From the NCBI GenBank assembly GCA_041392125.1, contig JAWKMR010000009.1:97375-161374 (forward strand): DNA of 64,000 nucleotides. Reading direction: 5' to 3'. The notes below the pieces were generated by a model, which made no database searches, was not told the origin of the DNA, and saw only the letters and a program-made list of their open reading frames with translations. Below are positions 41,885 to 50,375 of this stretch, one piece after another; position 1 is the stretch's first letter, and the number at the start of each line of letters is the position of its first letter. The DNA is from Halomarinibacterium sp041392125 (GTDB taxonomy: Bacteria > Bacteroidota > Bacteroidia > Flavobacteriales > Flavobacteriaceae). A program made the translations under genes and the position numbers.

Positions 41885-42424
41885 TTATCCTTTTTTGTTT
41901 TCAATGTTTTTTAATTCTTCGCTTCCGGGAACTTTCAAGTCCTTAGTCAGTTTTGAAATTTGTTTCAAATCTATATTCCCTGTAATGCTCATAATAATAG
42001 TGCCGTCTTTTCCATCTACATCGCCTTCAAGAAACATAAGTAACTCACTTACAAAGCTTTCACTTTTTCCGGGCTTGGAATAAAACTTAATGTTTTTGCC
42101 ATCGTCTTTTACACGCATTAGTTCGTTCAAGCCTTTTGCAGTATTCAAGTATTTTTCCACCGAAGTCTTCATGCGGCCACCTACTTCTTTATTTTCGGTA
42201 ATAAAAATTTTAATGTTATCGAGGTTGTTCACCATTTCCATATAGTCTCGTACCTCTTTATCTTTAGACTCAATGTCTATCTCTGCCAAAAGTTTAAACA
42301 TATTCTTGGTTACAATGACCGAGGTTACATCCTTTTCGTCTTCAAAACTGTCGAAGAAACCGGACTGTGAAAAACTCGCTAAGGGAGCTAAAAGTAGTGC
42401 TAGTATAAAAAGTGCTTTTTTCAT
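41885..42424 (-). CDS. DUF4252 secreted protein
   Basis: A 179-residue exported protein: signal MKKALFILALLLAPLASFSQS, then DVTSVIVTKNMFKLLAEIDIESKDKEVRDYMEMVNNLDNIKIFITENKEV (about 37-85), DDGKNIKFYSKPGKSESFVSELLMFLEG and IIMSITGNIDLKQISKLTKDL. The same family as its downstream neighbour, 3 bp away, so the pair likely arose by tandem duplication. Co-directional with ECF sigma and anti-sigma genes. Confidence 0.85.
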   Translation of the reverse strand: MKKALFILALLLAPLASFSQSGFFDSFEDEKDVTSVIVTKNMFKLLAEIDIESKDKEVRDYMEMVNNLDNIKIFITENKEVGGRMKTSVEKYLNTAKGLNELMRVKDDGKNIKFYSKPGKSESFVSELLMFLEGDVDGKDGTIIMSITGNIDLKQISKLTKDLKVPGSEELKNIENKKG

Positions 42425-42447
42425 TTTTTGTGTATTTAAGTAAGGGG

Positions 42448-42930
42448 TTATTTTAAAATTAAATTTTTTGATTCGTTAAATTGATTGATAATATTGATGG
42501 TTGCTGTGTTTTCGGTAAATTCGTCAATATAGCTCACTTTAGAAGTGCCTTTGTTTAAGCTTTCAGAAAGTAATAACATAGTTTCTTTGGCTTGGTTGTA
42601 AGCCATAAGTGCTTCTTCTTGTTCTGCGGTTAAGTTTTTTGAGTTGTTGTTAAAATACCAAAAACTTGAAATTCCTAATAAAACTACCACGGAAGCAGCA
42701 ATACTCCAATTCCTGAAAGAGGTGCTTTTGGGAGTTTGAAGAACGATAATTTCCTTTTCCAAACGTTCCTTTTTAGCTTCAGAAAAACCTTCAAACATAG
42801 CAATGTATCCCTGCAAATGTGGGGCTACTTTGCCGGAAGAAAAATAATTTTTCAACGTAGCTTCTTCCGCCAAGGAAGTGGTGCCTTCAAAATAGGCATC
42901 CAGCAGTTTTTCAATATTAGCTAATTCCAT
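42448..42930 (-). CDS. Probable anti-sigma factor (membrane)
   Basis: A 160-residue protein. An N-terminal helical region (ANIEKLLDAYFEGTTSLAEEATLKNYF) and one membrane helix (WSIAASVVVLLGISSFWYF, about 74-92) precede a periplasmic helical part. That is the common architecture of ECF anti-sigma factors in Bacteroidota, and it overlaps the sigma gene by 14 bp. No canonical zinc-binding ASD motif is visible, so the call rests on layout and context. Confidence 0.7.
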   Translation of the reverse strand: MELANIEKLLDAYFEGTTSLAEEATLKNYFSSGKVAPHLQGYIAMFEGFSEAKKERLEKEIIVLQTPKSTSFRNWSIAASVVVLLGISSFWYFNNNSKNLTAEQEEALMAYNQAKETMLLLSESLNKGTSKVSYIDEFTENTATINIINQFNESKNLILK

Positions 42931-43423
42931 AGTTGTATTGTTTTAAAAGTTCTTCTCTCACCGCTTTACGAGCTCTTGATAAATTTACCCGAATGGCAGT
43001 TTCGTTAATATCTAACATTTCAGAAATTTCGTGAAATTCAAATTGCTCCACATCGCGCAGCTGTAAGACCATTCGTTGTGTGGATGGCAGGGTTTCCATA
43101 ATTTTAAAAACCATAGATACTCCGTCATTCAACTCGACTGTACGCTGTAAATTATCACTGTGTTGATAGTTACTATGTACAATTTTTAAGTTACTCGCTT
43201 GTTTCGACTTTAACCGGTCCAGACAATAATTTTTAGTCATCGTCATTGCAAACGCTTCGGGGTTTTTATAGTTTTTAATACTTTGTTTCCCTTTCCATAA
43301 TTTCAAAAAAACTTCCTGAACAGCATCTTCAGCTTCTTCACTGGAAACCAACAATCGTTTTGCCATACGGTACAGCTTGTCCTTAAAAGGGAGTACCAAT
43401 TTGGTAAATTCATTCTGGTTCAT
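42917..43423 (-). CDS. RNA polymerase sigma factor, ECF subfamily
   Basis: A 168-residue ECF sigma factor. Region 2: FKDKLYRMAKRLLVSSEEAEDAVQEVFLKLWKGKQSIKNYKNPEAFAMTMTKNYCLDRLKSK (about 14-75). Region 4: LPSTQRMVLQLRDVEQFEFHEISEMLDINETAIRVNLSRARKAVREEL (about 112-160). Upstream gene of the four-gene cluster with a probable anti-sigma factor and two DUF4252 proteins. Trigger unknown. Confidence 0.94.
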   Translation of the reverse strand: MNQNEFTKLVLPFKDKLYRMAKRLLVSSEEAEDAVQEVFLKLWKGKQSIKNYKNPEAFAMTMTKNYCLDRLKSKQASNLKIVHSNYQHSDNLQRTVELNDGVSMVFKIMETLPSTQRMVLQLRDVEQFEFHEISEMLDINETAIRVNLSRARKAVREELLKQYNYGIS

Positions 43424-43563
43424 AGTGGTTAGTGTTTAGCATTTTTTATGCCGTTCTTTCTTTATGACGAATGACGATAATTTTTGTTACATTTATATTG
43501 AAGTACACAATAATGTCCCTATTTTAGAGGTTTGTAAAATAATACAATAAAAATATAAGTGCT

Positions 43564-44958
43564 GTGAAAAAGACCTACTTTCTACTTTTATTATTCGTTT
43601 TACCGCTTTTTACTTCGTGTTTTAAAGATCAGGATGATGAAATTATTTCTTCCTCGGTTTCAGAAATTAATGATTTTATTTACCGCGGACTCAATTTTTT
43701 CTACCTCTACAAAGCGGACACCCCCGAGTTGGCAAATGACTATTTTGCCAACGATTCCGAGTATAACAACTTTTTAAACGCTTACCCAACACCGGAAGAC
43801 TTTTTTAGCTACTTAAAATCATCTCAAGATCGTTTTAGCATTTTAGTAGATGATTATATTGAACTAGAAAATGCCCTTTCCGGAATTACCCTTACTAATG
43901 GGATGGAGTATGGTTTAGTAAGGTATCCTGAGCAAAATGGAAATGTATTTGGCTATGTTCGCTATGTTTTACCCAATACCGATGCCGCTAATAAAGGACT
44001 ACAGCGGGGCGATATATTTAATACCATAGACGGACAGCAAATTACCGAAAGTAATTATATTGATTTATTAAGTCCAGACACTTACACTATTGGGTTAGCT
44101 ACTTTTGATGGGCAAACCGTAACCCCAACGGGAGAAAATATAGCACTTTTAAAAGGCCAAGTTACCGAAAACCCTATCCATACTACACAGACTTTTGAAA
44201 TTAACGGGCAAAAAATTGGCTATCTTATGTACAATGGCTTTACAAATGAATTTGATTCTCAACTTAACAGTGTCTTTGGGCAATTTAAAGCAGCCGGTAT
44301 TACCGATTTAGTATTAGACCTACGCTACAATGGCGGGGGGTCTGTACGTACCGCAACCTATTTGGCAAGTATGATTACAGGACAAAATACCGGAGAAGTA
44401 TTTTATAGTGAACAATGGAATGCAGACCGCCAAGTTGAATATGCTGAAAACGGCACCTTTGTAAGTAATTTTGAAAATGCAGGCGAAAGCATTAACAGTC
44501 TTAACCTTAACAGAGTATATGTACTCACCACCTCACGTACTGCTTCGGCAAGTGAATTGGTAATAAATGGTCTGGCTCCTTACATAGACGTAATACAAAT
44601 AGGCGTAAATACCACCGGAAAATTTCAAGCTTCCTTCTTAATGTATGACTCTCCCAACTTTGGTCGTAGTGGGGCCAATTTAGGGCATACCTATGCTATG
44701 TTACCCTTAGTTTTTAAAACCGCCAATGCCAATGGAAATACCGATTATGTAGATGGATTGGTGCCCGATATTGAACTTGCCGAAGATTACAGCAACTTAG
44801 GCACCTTGGGCGACGTTAACGAACCTTTATTAGCGGCTGCTATTGCCGATATTACGGGTATTCCTGCCCCGGCACCGCTTCGTAATCAACAGTTGGAAAT
44901 TGTAGGAGAAAGTAAAGCGGGGTTGCCAAACTATCAAATAATGTTTTTAGAAAAATAA
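43564..44958 (+). CDS. S41-family peptidase lipoprotein (C-terminal processing protease-like)
   Basis: A 464-residue lipoprotein starting at GTG 43564 (lipobox LFTSC, Cys at 19). A PDZ-like stretch (VRYVLPNTDAANKGLQRGDIFNTIDGQQI, about 139-167) is followed by the S41 core: YLMYNGF, DLVLDLRYNGGGSVRTATYLASMI (about 240-263) and the catalytic Ser in TTSRTASASELVINGL (about 322-337). Conserved Lys is likely in the following GKFQASF region. The periplasmic substrate is unknown. Stand-alone gene. Confidence 0.85.
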   Translation: MKKTYFLLLLFVLPLFTSCFKDQDDEIISSSVSEINDFIYRGLNFFYLYKADTPELANDYFANDSEYNNFLNAYPTPEDFFSYLKSSQDRFSILVDDYIELENALSGITLTNGMEYGLVRYPEQNGNVFGYVRYVLPNTDAANKGLQRGDIFNTIDGQQITESNYIDLLSPDTYTIGLATFDGQTVTPTGENIALLKGQVTENPIHTTQTFEINGQKIGYLMYNGFTNEFDSQLNSVFGQFKAAGITDLVLDLRYNGGGSVRTATYLASMITGQNTGEVFYSEQWNADRQVEYAENGTFVSNFENAGESINSLNLNRVYVLTTSRTASASELVINGLAPYIDVIQIGVNTTGKFQASFLMYDSPNFGRSGANLGHTYAMLPLVFKTANANGNTDYVDGLVPDIELAEDYSNLGTLGDVNEPLLAAAIADITGIPAPAPLRNQQLEIVGESKAGLPNYQIMFLEK

Positions 44959-45012
44959 TAACCTATCACATTTAAGAAATCTAAAAGCAAAGTCTGAAAT
45001 ATACATAAGGAA

Positions 45013-46953
45013 TTAAAACTGTAACCCAAACCCAATACGTACATTACGCCCTTTGGTTTGGTAACGGTAGAGCTCTTCAAACTCGGTATTAAAAATATTA
45101 TCTACACCTACTAATAGTTGCAGGTTTTGGGTTACTCTATAACTCGCGTTTAAATGCACTAAGCTGTAACTGTTTAATGCAATGGTTTCGCTTTCAAACG
45201 TATCGGGGTTAAAAAAACTATCCTCGCGCTCTCCTACATATTGAAAACTAATTCCCAGTCTAGCTTTGGTATTGGGATTATAGGTTACACTAGCATTGGC
45301 TTTGTGTTCTGGAATACGTAGGGTTAAGGCTTCGTCAGCCTTGGTTAAGGTATAATTTGCTTGAATTGAAAGTTTTTTTAATGGTTTGGTGGCAATCTCT
45401 ACTTCTACCCCACTGATTTCAAAAGAAGTATCCGTATTTTGATATTGGTACAAAAAAAAGTCCGGATCTACCAATACAAAATCGACAAAGTTCTCTTCTT
45501 TCCGCTGAAAATAGACAGCACTCAATCTAAAATTATTCCCTTTAGTAATTTCAAAACCACCTTCAAGCGTAGTGTTTTCTTCGGGTTGCAACTCCTCATT
45601 ACCATAAATAGGGTCGTATATTTGATATAAAGATGGGGTAATGTATGCCGTGCTATAGCTTCCTAATAGCTTCAACCCCCAGTTGTCTATAGGGATGTAA
45701 TAGGAAGGATTTACCTGATACACAAAATGGTTGCCGTACAAGCTATGCATATTCATTCTAGCTCCTGCGTTTACATTCAATCCAAAAGACGAAGTATATA
45801 ATACATTTAGATACGGGTCGAAGTAATTGAATTTCGCCGTGTCTTCATTCACATCTTGGGCAAAATTGATTTCCCCAAACGGAATCGTAAAACTATTCAT
45901 CTTGCTAAAATTTCCTCCCAAACCTACAATCGTCTTAAGTTCTGGCACTACATTATATTGTAGATAATTGTCAAAATTATAGGTTCTTGAATCGTATTTA
46001 GCAGGAAAGGACGAGCTTACTTCACGTTTTACCATACTGTAGTTATCATTAAACACATACACCCCTTTGTTAAATTTCCACTGAAAATGCCCTCCTGTAC
46101 GGAATTGTTCCGTTGTGTTGGTATAATTAGCATCGGTGTAACTAAAGTCATCAAAACCTGCAGACAGTTTATCGATTACTACAAACTGGCTCATAGTAAT
46201 ATCTTTGGTAATATTGAAACCCAAGTTCAACTTCGCATTAAAATTGTTAAAGGTATCTTCCTCAAAAGGTTCTGTTCCTTTAGGAGCCGCAATAGCCGAA
46301 AGTCCATCGCTATAGTTGTGATTCGCATCGGCTTGGTAAAAGAATTTCCCAACGGTACCACTTAGGCTTACAGCATTGGCAATACTTTCCATCACATACT
46401 TGGAATCTTCGGCGCTTTTATCGGTACCAAAAATACTGGTCGTGGTTACTGAAATAGGTTTTTTACTTGCCTTTTTAGTAGTAATACTAATTACAGCCGT
46501 AGCGGCACCACTTCCGTAGAGCACACTGGAAGCCCCTTTCAATATTTCAATCTTTTCAATGTTTGCCACAGACAACAACCGCAAATCAAACTCGTTAGAG
46601 ATGTGGGAGGCATCGTTAACAGGCACCCCATCTATCACAATAGCTACTTGCCTGTTTTTACCCCCTCGTACAAAATATCCGAGATTTTGCCCATTGTTGC
46701 TGTTACTTCCGTTTATCTCAAAACCTGCAACTTCATTCAATACTTGAGCTACCGATTTTCCTTGATTCTGCTGAAGGGTTTCTTCTGAAATCACTGTGAC
46801 CATTTTACCGCTATGTTTTCTGTTGATGGAAATTTTGGTGTCTATATACACCTCATCCAGTTTTTGAATGGTATCTAAATACGTTTGTTGTTGTGAAAAC
46901 AGCGATGTGTAACCCCATAATAGGGTTATTAGAAATAATAATGTAATTCTCAT
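45013..46953 (-). CDS. TonB-dependent vitamin B12 receptor, BtuB-like
   Basis: A 646-residue outer-membrane receptor. Signal MRITLLFLITLLWGYTSLFSQ, plug domain (KMVTVISEETLQQNQGKSVAQVLNEVAGFEINGSNSNNGQNLGYFVRGGKNRQVAIVIDGVPVNDAS, about 50-115), then a 22-stranded-type barrel ending VGVDNIFNTEFEELYRYQTKGRNVRIGFGLQF. A cobalamin riboswitch sits upstream in the same orientation and B12 transporter genes are divergent, so cobalamin (or cobinamide) is the likely ligand. Ligand identity is inferred from this context, not from the barrel sequence. Confidence 0.9.
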   Translation of the reverse strand: MRITLLFLITLLWGYTSLFSQQQTYLDTIQKLDEVYIDTKISINRKHSGKMVTVISEETLQQNQGKSVAQVLNEVAGFEINGSNSNNGQNLGYFVRGGKNRQVAIVIDGVPVNDASHISNEFDLRLLSVANIEKIEILKGASSVLYGSGAATAVISITTKKASKKPISVTTTSIFGTDKSAEDSKYVMESIANAVSLSGTVGKFFYQADANHNYSDGLSAIAAPKGTEPFEEDTFNNFNAKLNLGFNITKDITMSQFVVIDKLSAGFDDFSYTDANYTNTTEQFRTGGHFQWKFNKGVYVFNDNYSMVKREVSSSFPAKYDSRTYNFDNYLQYNVVPELKTIVGLGGNFSKMNSFTIPFGEINFAQDVNEDTAKFNYFDPYLNVLYTSSFGLNVNAGARMNMHSLYGNHFVYQVNPSYYIPIDNWGLKLLGSYSTAYITPSLYQIYDPIYGNEELQPEENTTLEGGFEITKGNNFRLSAVYFQRKEENFVDFVLVDPDFFLYQYQNTDTSFEISGVEVEIATKPLKKLSIQANYTLTKADEALTLRIPEHKANASVTYNPNTKARLGISFQYVGEREDSFFNPDTFESETIALNSYSLVHLNASYRVTQNLQLLVGVDNIFNTEFEELYRYQTKGRNVRIGFGLQF

Positions 46954-47012
46954 TTTAAAAAAGTTTAAAACGGAAAAAGAAAAAGATACTTAAACTCGCC
47001 AGCAATATCTTT

Positions 47013-47037
47013 TCATCCTGAGCGTAGTCGAAGGACC
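47013..47037. repeat. Small dispersed palindrome in the btuB leader
   Basis: TCATCCTGAGCGTAGTCGAA followed by GGACC. Sequences of the form CATCCTGAGCG(T/A)AGTCGAAGGA are, from memory, common as intergenic imperfect palindromes in bacteria. It lies between the riboswitch and the btuB-like start codon, so it is transcribed in the leader. A diverged relative is inside mtaB (63416-63439). Confidence 0.6.
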
Positions 47038-47069
47038 AAACCTTTATCCCGAAAGTTTGACAACTATTT

Positions 47070-47247
47070 GAAAACTGGCAGGTCTCCTGGCTTGCCTCTC
47101 GCGCTTACCTTCCCATTCAATATTGAACAGTGGTTGAAAGAAGAGCGCTATTTCGATGGTCTCGAAACGGCTTACAGTTGCGGGAACAGCTTTGGTTTTG
47201 CACCAAATTCCCTTTTCATTTTCCGTTATCAATAACGGAAAAACCAA
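47070..47247 (-). promoter_or_regulatory. Cobalamin (adenosylcobalamin-class) riboswitch upstream of the btuB-like gene
   Basis: Read on the minus strand, this holds the AAAAGGGAA segment, GGTGC, the B12-box core GCTGTTCCCGCAACTGTAA and the 3' end GCCAGGAGACCTGCC, in the right order. A 5' hairpin (TTCCGTTATTGATAACGGAA, near plus 47222-47241) precedes it. Binding of B12 is expected to lower expression of the downstream receptor. The open frame at 47044-47334 on this strand is the riboswitch itself and not a gene. Confidence 0.95.
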
Positions 47248-47256
47248 TAATCGCAG

Positions 47257-47264
47257 CAAAAATA
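47257..47264 (-). promoter_or_regulatory. Probable -7 box of the riboswitch/btuB transcript
   Basis: TATTTTTG on the minus strand, about 10 bases upstream of the riboswitch 5' hairpin. The -33 position is weak (TGTA). Confidence 0.5.
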
Positions 47265-47275
47265 CATTTTTATAG

Positions 47276-47308
47276 TTTGTACCTACACTATAAATTCCTT
47301 TATTTTTG
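47276..47308 (+). promoter_or_regulatory. Promoter of the btuFCD-like operon, close to the start codon
   Basis: TTTG at 47276-47279, 21 bases, then TATTTTTG at 47301-47308. The -7 box ends three bases before ATG 47312, so the transcript may be leaderless. No riboswitch serves this strand. Confidence 0.5.
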
Positions 47309-47311
47309 AGG

Positions 47312-48442
47312 ATGCTAAAAAATATATTCCTCATACTTGCTATTACATTCCTCTTTTCGTGTAAAGAAACTATCGAAAAACCAAAAGAAATAGCTTTTGC
47401 AAATACTGAAGTTACCTATGCCGAAGGGTTTACAATACAAAATTTTGAAACCTATAAAATCCTTACGGTAAAGAATCCGTGGCCGGGCTCAAAAGAAACT
47501 TTTTCCTATGCTTTAGTTGAAAAAGGAACAACACTTCCCAATACTGAAAAGGTAACTGCTGTAGTAGAAGTACCGTTGGAAACTATTGTAGTAACCTCTA
47601 CCACCCACATTCCCTCGTTGGAAATGCTTGAGGTAGAAAACAAGCTGATTGGCTTTCCAAATTTAGAATACATTTCTTCCGAAAAAACAAGAGCCTTAAT
47701 AGATGCTAAAAAAATTACTGAATTAGGAAAAAATGAAGACATCAACACCGAAGTTCTTATAGATTTAGCGCCTGAAGCGGTAGTTACCTTCGCTGTGGAA
47801 GGACATAACAAAACGGTTGCTACCATTCAAAAAACGGGGATTCCTGTGTTGTATAATGCCGATTGGACCGAAACGCATCCCCTAGGAAAAGCTGAATGGA
47901 TTAAGTTTTTTGGAGTCCTCTTTGGGAAAGAAAAAGAAGCCGACAGCATTTTTTCTACTATTGAAAAAGAGTACAACGAAGCAAAATCGTTGGCTTACAA
48001 AGCAACCACTTCTCCTACAGTACTAAGTGGTGCTATGTTTAAAGATGTTTGGTATTTACCACAGGGTGATAGTTGGGCGGCACAGTTTATTGCCGATGCC
48101 AACGGAGCCTATCTGTGGAAAGACAGCGATGGCACGGGTAGTCTTTCATTAAATTTAGAAACAGTTTTGGAAAAAGCCCAAAACGCCGATTATTGGATAG
48201 GTCCCAGCCAATTTACAGGCTATCAACAAATGATAGATGCACATTCGGTATATCAAGAATTTAAGGCTTTCAAAGAAAAAAAGATCTTCAGTTTTACTAC
48301 CAAAAAAGGGGTAACTGGGGGTATTATTTATTATGAGTTAGCGCCCAATCGTCCCGATTTGGTGCTTAAAGATATGATTAAAATTCTACACCCCGAGGTA
48401 TTACCGGACTATGAATTATTCTTTTTTGCACCTTTGCACTAA
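47312..48442 (+). CDS. B12 ABC transporter substrate-binding lipoprotein (BtuF-like)
   Basis: About 376 residues. I use ATG 47312 (MLKNIFLILAITFLFSCKE, lipobox FSC); the frame also allows a TTG two codons earlier. It is a periplasmic-binding protein of the iron/B12 type (PBP class III): TTHIPSLEMLEV, TEVLIDLAPEAVVTF, GIPVLYNADWTETHPLGKAEWIKFFGVLFGKE, ADANGAYLWKDSDGTGSLSLNLETVLEKA. It lies divergently from the receptor and directly before permease and ATPase genes, overlapping the permease start by one base. Cobalamin specificity is from context. Confidence 0.85.
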   Translation: MLKNIFLILAITFLFSCKETIEKPKEIAFANTEVTYAEGFTIQNFETYKILTVKNPWPGSKETFSYALVEKGTTLPNTEKVTAVVEVPLETIVVTSTTHIPSLEMLEVENKLIGFPNLEYISSEKTRALIDAKKITELGKNEDINTEVLIDLAPEAVVTFAVEGHNKTVATIQKTGIPVLYNADWTETHPLGKAEWIKFFGVLFGKEKEADSIFSTIEKEYNEAKSLAYKATTSPTVLSGAMFKDVWYLPQGDSWAAQFIADANGAYLWKDSDGTGSLSLNLETVLEKAQNADYWIGPSQFTGYQQMIDAHSVYQEFKAFKEKKIFSFTTKKGVTGGIIYYELAPNRPDLVLKDMIKILHPEVLPDYELFFFAPLH

Positions 48443-49473
48443 TGGAAACCCAAAAATCTTATAAAAAAGCCTTTCTGTTATTATTCATTTTAGCAGTAAT
48501 TTTCTTTTTTGTGAATATTAGCTTAGGGTCGGTAGCTATTCCTCTAAAAGATATTTTTACCAGTTTTTTTGGTGGCGAAGCTTCAAAATCCTCGTGGGAG
48601 TATATTCTTTTTCAGTACCGAATTCCTAAAGCTATTACTGCTATGGTAGTAGGCAGCGGATTAGGTGTTGCCGGATTGCTCATGCAAACCCTTTTTAGAA
48701 ATCCTTTGGCAGGGCCTTTTGTATTAGGATTAAGTAGTGGTGCCAGTTTAGGAGTGGCTTTTTTAATTTTAGGGGCAGGAGCTTTAGGAGGTTTTTCTGC
48801 CAATGTTTTAGTAAGCGAATGGAGTTTGGTTATTGCTTCCGCCTTAGGAAGTTTTTTGGTATTATTAGCCGTTTTGGCAGTTACCTTTCGCGTAAAAGAT
48901 ACCATGGCAATATTAATCATTGGGCTCATGTTTGGAAGTGTTACCTCGGCTGTGGTGGCGGTGTTATCCTATTTCAGTAATGCTGAAAAATTACAGCAGT
49001 ATGTTTTTTGGTCCTTCGGAAGTTTGGGCAATCAATCTTGGAATAGTGTTTTCATTTTAGCACTTTGTGTAATGGTAGGATTACTCATTGCATTTCTTTC
49101 CGTAAAATCGTTAAATGCGTTGTTATTGGGTGAAAATTATGCACGGAGTTTGGGGGTTCGATTAAAACGCACTACCCTACTCATCATCTTTTCAACTAGT
49201 ATTTTGGCAGGTGCTATCACTGCGTTTGCAGGCCCCATTGCCTTTATTGGGTTAGCAGTTCCACACATTACGAGACAATGGATTACTACTTCCAATCATA
49301 GAGTATTACTGCCTGGAGTACTTTTGTTAGGCGCTATTATTATGCTTATTTGCGATAGCATTGCGCAAATTCCATTTAGTGAATATACGCTACCTATTAA
49401 TGCTATTACCTCTTTAGTAGGAGCACCGATAGTGATTTGGTTATTGGTTCGAAAAAAGAAATTATTGTTTTAG
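48442..49473 (+). CDS. B12/iron-siderophore ABC permease, FecCD family (BtuC-like)
   Basis: A 343-residue permease with about ten membrane helices. FecCD marks: YRIPKAITAMVVGSGLGVAGLLMQTLFRNPLAGPFVLGLSSGASLGVAF (about 55-104), LLLGENYARSLGV (coupling helix to the ATPase, about 226-238) and GPIAFIGLAVPHITR (about 262-276). Second gene of the btuF-C-D-like operon; it starts at the last base of the preceding stop region. Confidence 0.92.
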   Translation: METQKSYKKAFLLLFILAVIFFFVNISLGSVAIPLKDIFTSFFGGEASKSSWEYILFQYRIPKAITAMVVGSGLGVAGLLMQTLFRNPLAGPFVLGLSSGASLGVAFLILGAGALGGFSANVLVSEWSLVIASALGSFLVLLAVLAVTFRVKDTMAILIIGLMFGSVTSAVVAVLSYFSNAEKLQQYVFWSFGSLGNQSWNSVFILALCVMVGLLIAFLSVKSLNALLLGENYARSLGVRLKRTTLLIIFSTSILAGAITAFAGPIAFIGLAVPHITRQWITTSNHRVLLPGVLLLGAIIMLICDSIAQIPFSEYTLPINAITSLVGAPIVIWLLVRKKKLLF

Positions 49474-50268
49474 ATGCATTCGGAAAGCCAACATAACGTC
49501 CTTATTGCTGAAAATCTTTCTATTGGCTATTCCCATAAAAAGGAAAAAACTGTTGTGGCAGCGCATCTTTCATTTCAATTACAAAAAGGAGAACTTGTGG
49601 GATTGGTGGGTGCCAACGGAATAGGAAAATCTACGTTGTTACGAACACTTACTGGAATTCAAAAACAGATTTCCGGAAGTGTTTCTATTTTCAATAAAAA
49701 TATTTCAAGCTATCACCCTCTTGACTTAGCATCGCTATTAAGCGTAGTACTTACCGAAGCCCTAACTTCCAAAAATCTTTCGGTGTTAGAATTTGTTTCG
49801 CTGGGACGACAGCCCTACACCAATTGGATAGGGAAATTGACCTCAACTGATTCTGAAAAAATACATTGGGCCTTAGAAACTACCGACACACAAAAAATAG
49901 CACAGCAAAAGTGTTTCGAATTAAGTGACGGCCAAATGCAAAGAGTGGCCATTGCACGTGCGCTGGCACAGGATACACCTATTATAATTCTAGACGAACC
50001 CACCACACATTTAGACTTATATCACAGAGCTTCCGTATTAAAACTGCTGAAAAAACTCACCCAAGAAACCCAAAAAACCATTCTTTTTTCAACACACGAG
50101 ATTGATTTGGCGATTCAACTAAGTGATAAAATGCTAGTCTTAACTGAAACGAATTGCTATTTCGACCAACCTTGTAAACTCATCGAAGAAGGAAAGTTTA
50201 AGGCTCTTTTCCCGGAAGATACTATTCATTTTGACCTAAAAACCGGTCGGTTTTCAATCAAGGATTAA
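49474..50268 (+). CDS. B12/iron-siderophore ABC ATPase (BtuD-like)
   Basis: A 264-residue ABC ATPase. Walker A GANGIGKSTLLRTLTG (about 49-64), Q-loop region with LSVVLTEA, signature ELSDGQMQRVAIARALAQD (about 149-167; LSDGQ), Walker B PIIILDEPTTHLDL (about 169-182) and the switch His in STHEIDLAIQLSD. Directly follows the permease without a gap. This completes an FCD-type importer set. Confidence 0.93.
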   Translation: MHSESQHNVLIAENLSIGYSHKKEKTVVAAHLSFQLQKGELVGLVGANGIGKSTLLRTLTGIQKQISGSVSIFNKNISSYHPLDLASLLSVVLTEALTSKNLSVLEFVSLGRQPYTNWIGKLTSTDSEKIHWALETTDTQKIAQQKCFELSDGQMQRVAIARALAQDTPIIILDEPTTHLDLYHRASVLKLLKKLTQETQKTILFSTHEIDLAIQLSDKMLVLTETNCYFDQPCKLIEEGKFKALFPEDTIHFDLKTGRFSIKD

Positions 50269-50375
50269 GTATCTTTACTCGCAAAGCGAGTATTAGATTT
50301 TGCAGAGGTCTAAATAAAAGGTCGTTTACAAAAGAATATCTCAAAGCTTAACCAAATATTAATTAATAATTAGTT

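Noticed and set aside
47044..47334. Minus-strand reading frame of 96 codons upstream of btuB
   Set aside because: It is the cobalamin riboswitch and its promoter region.
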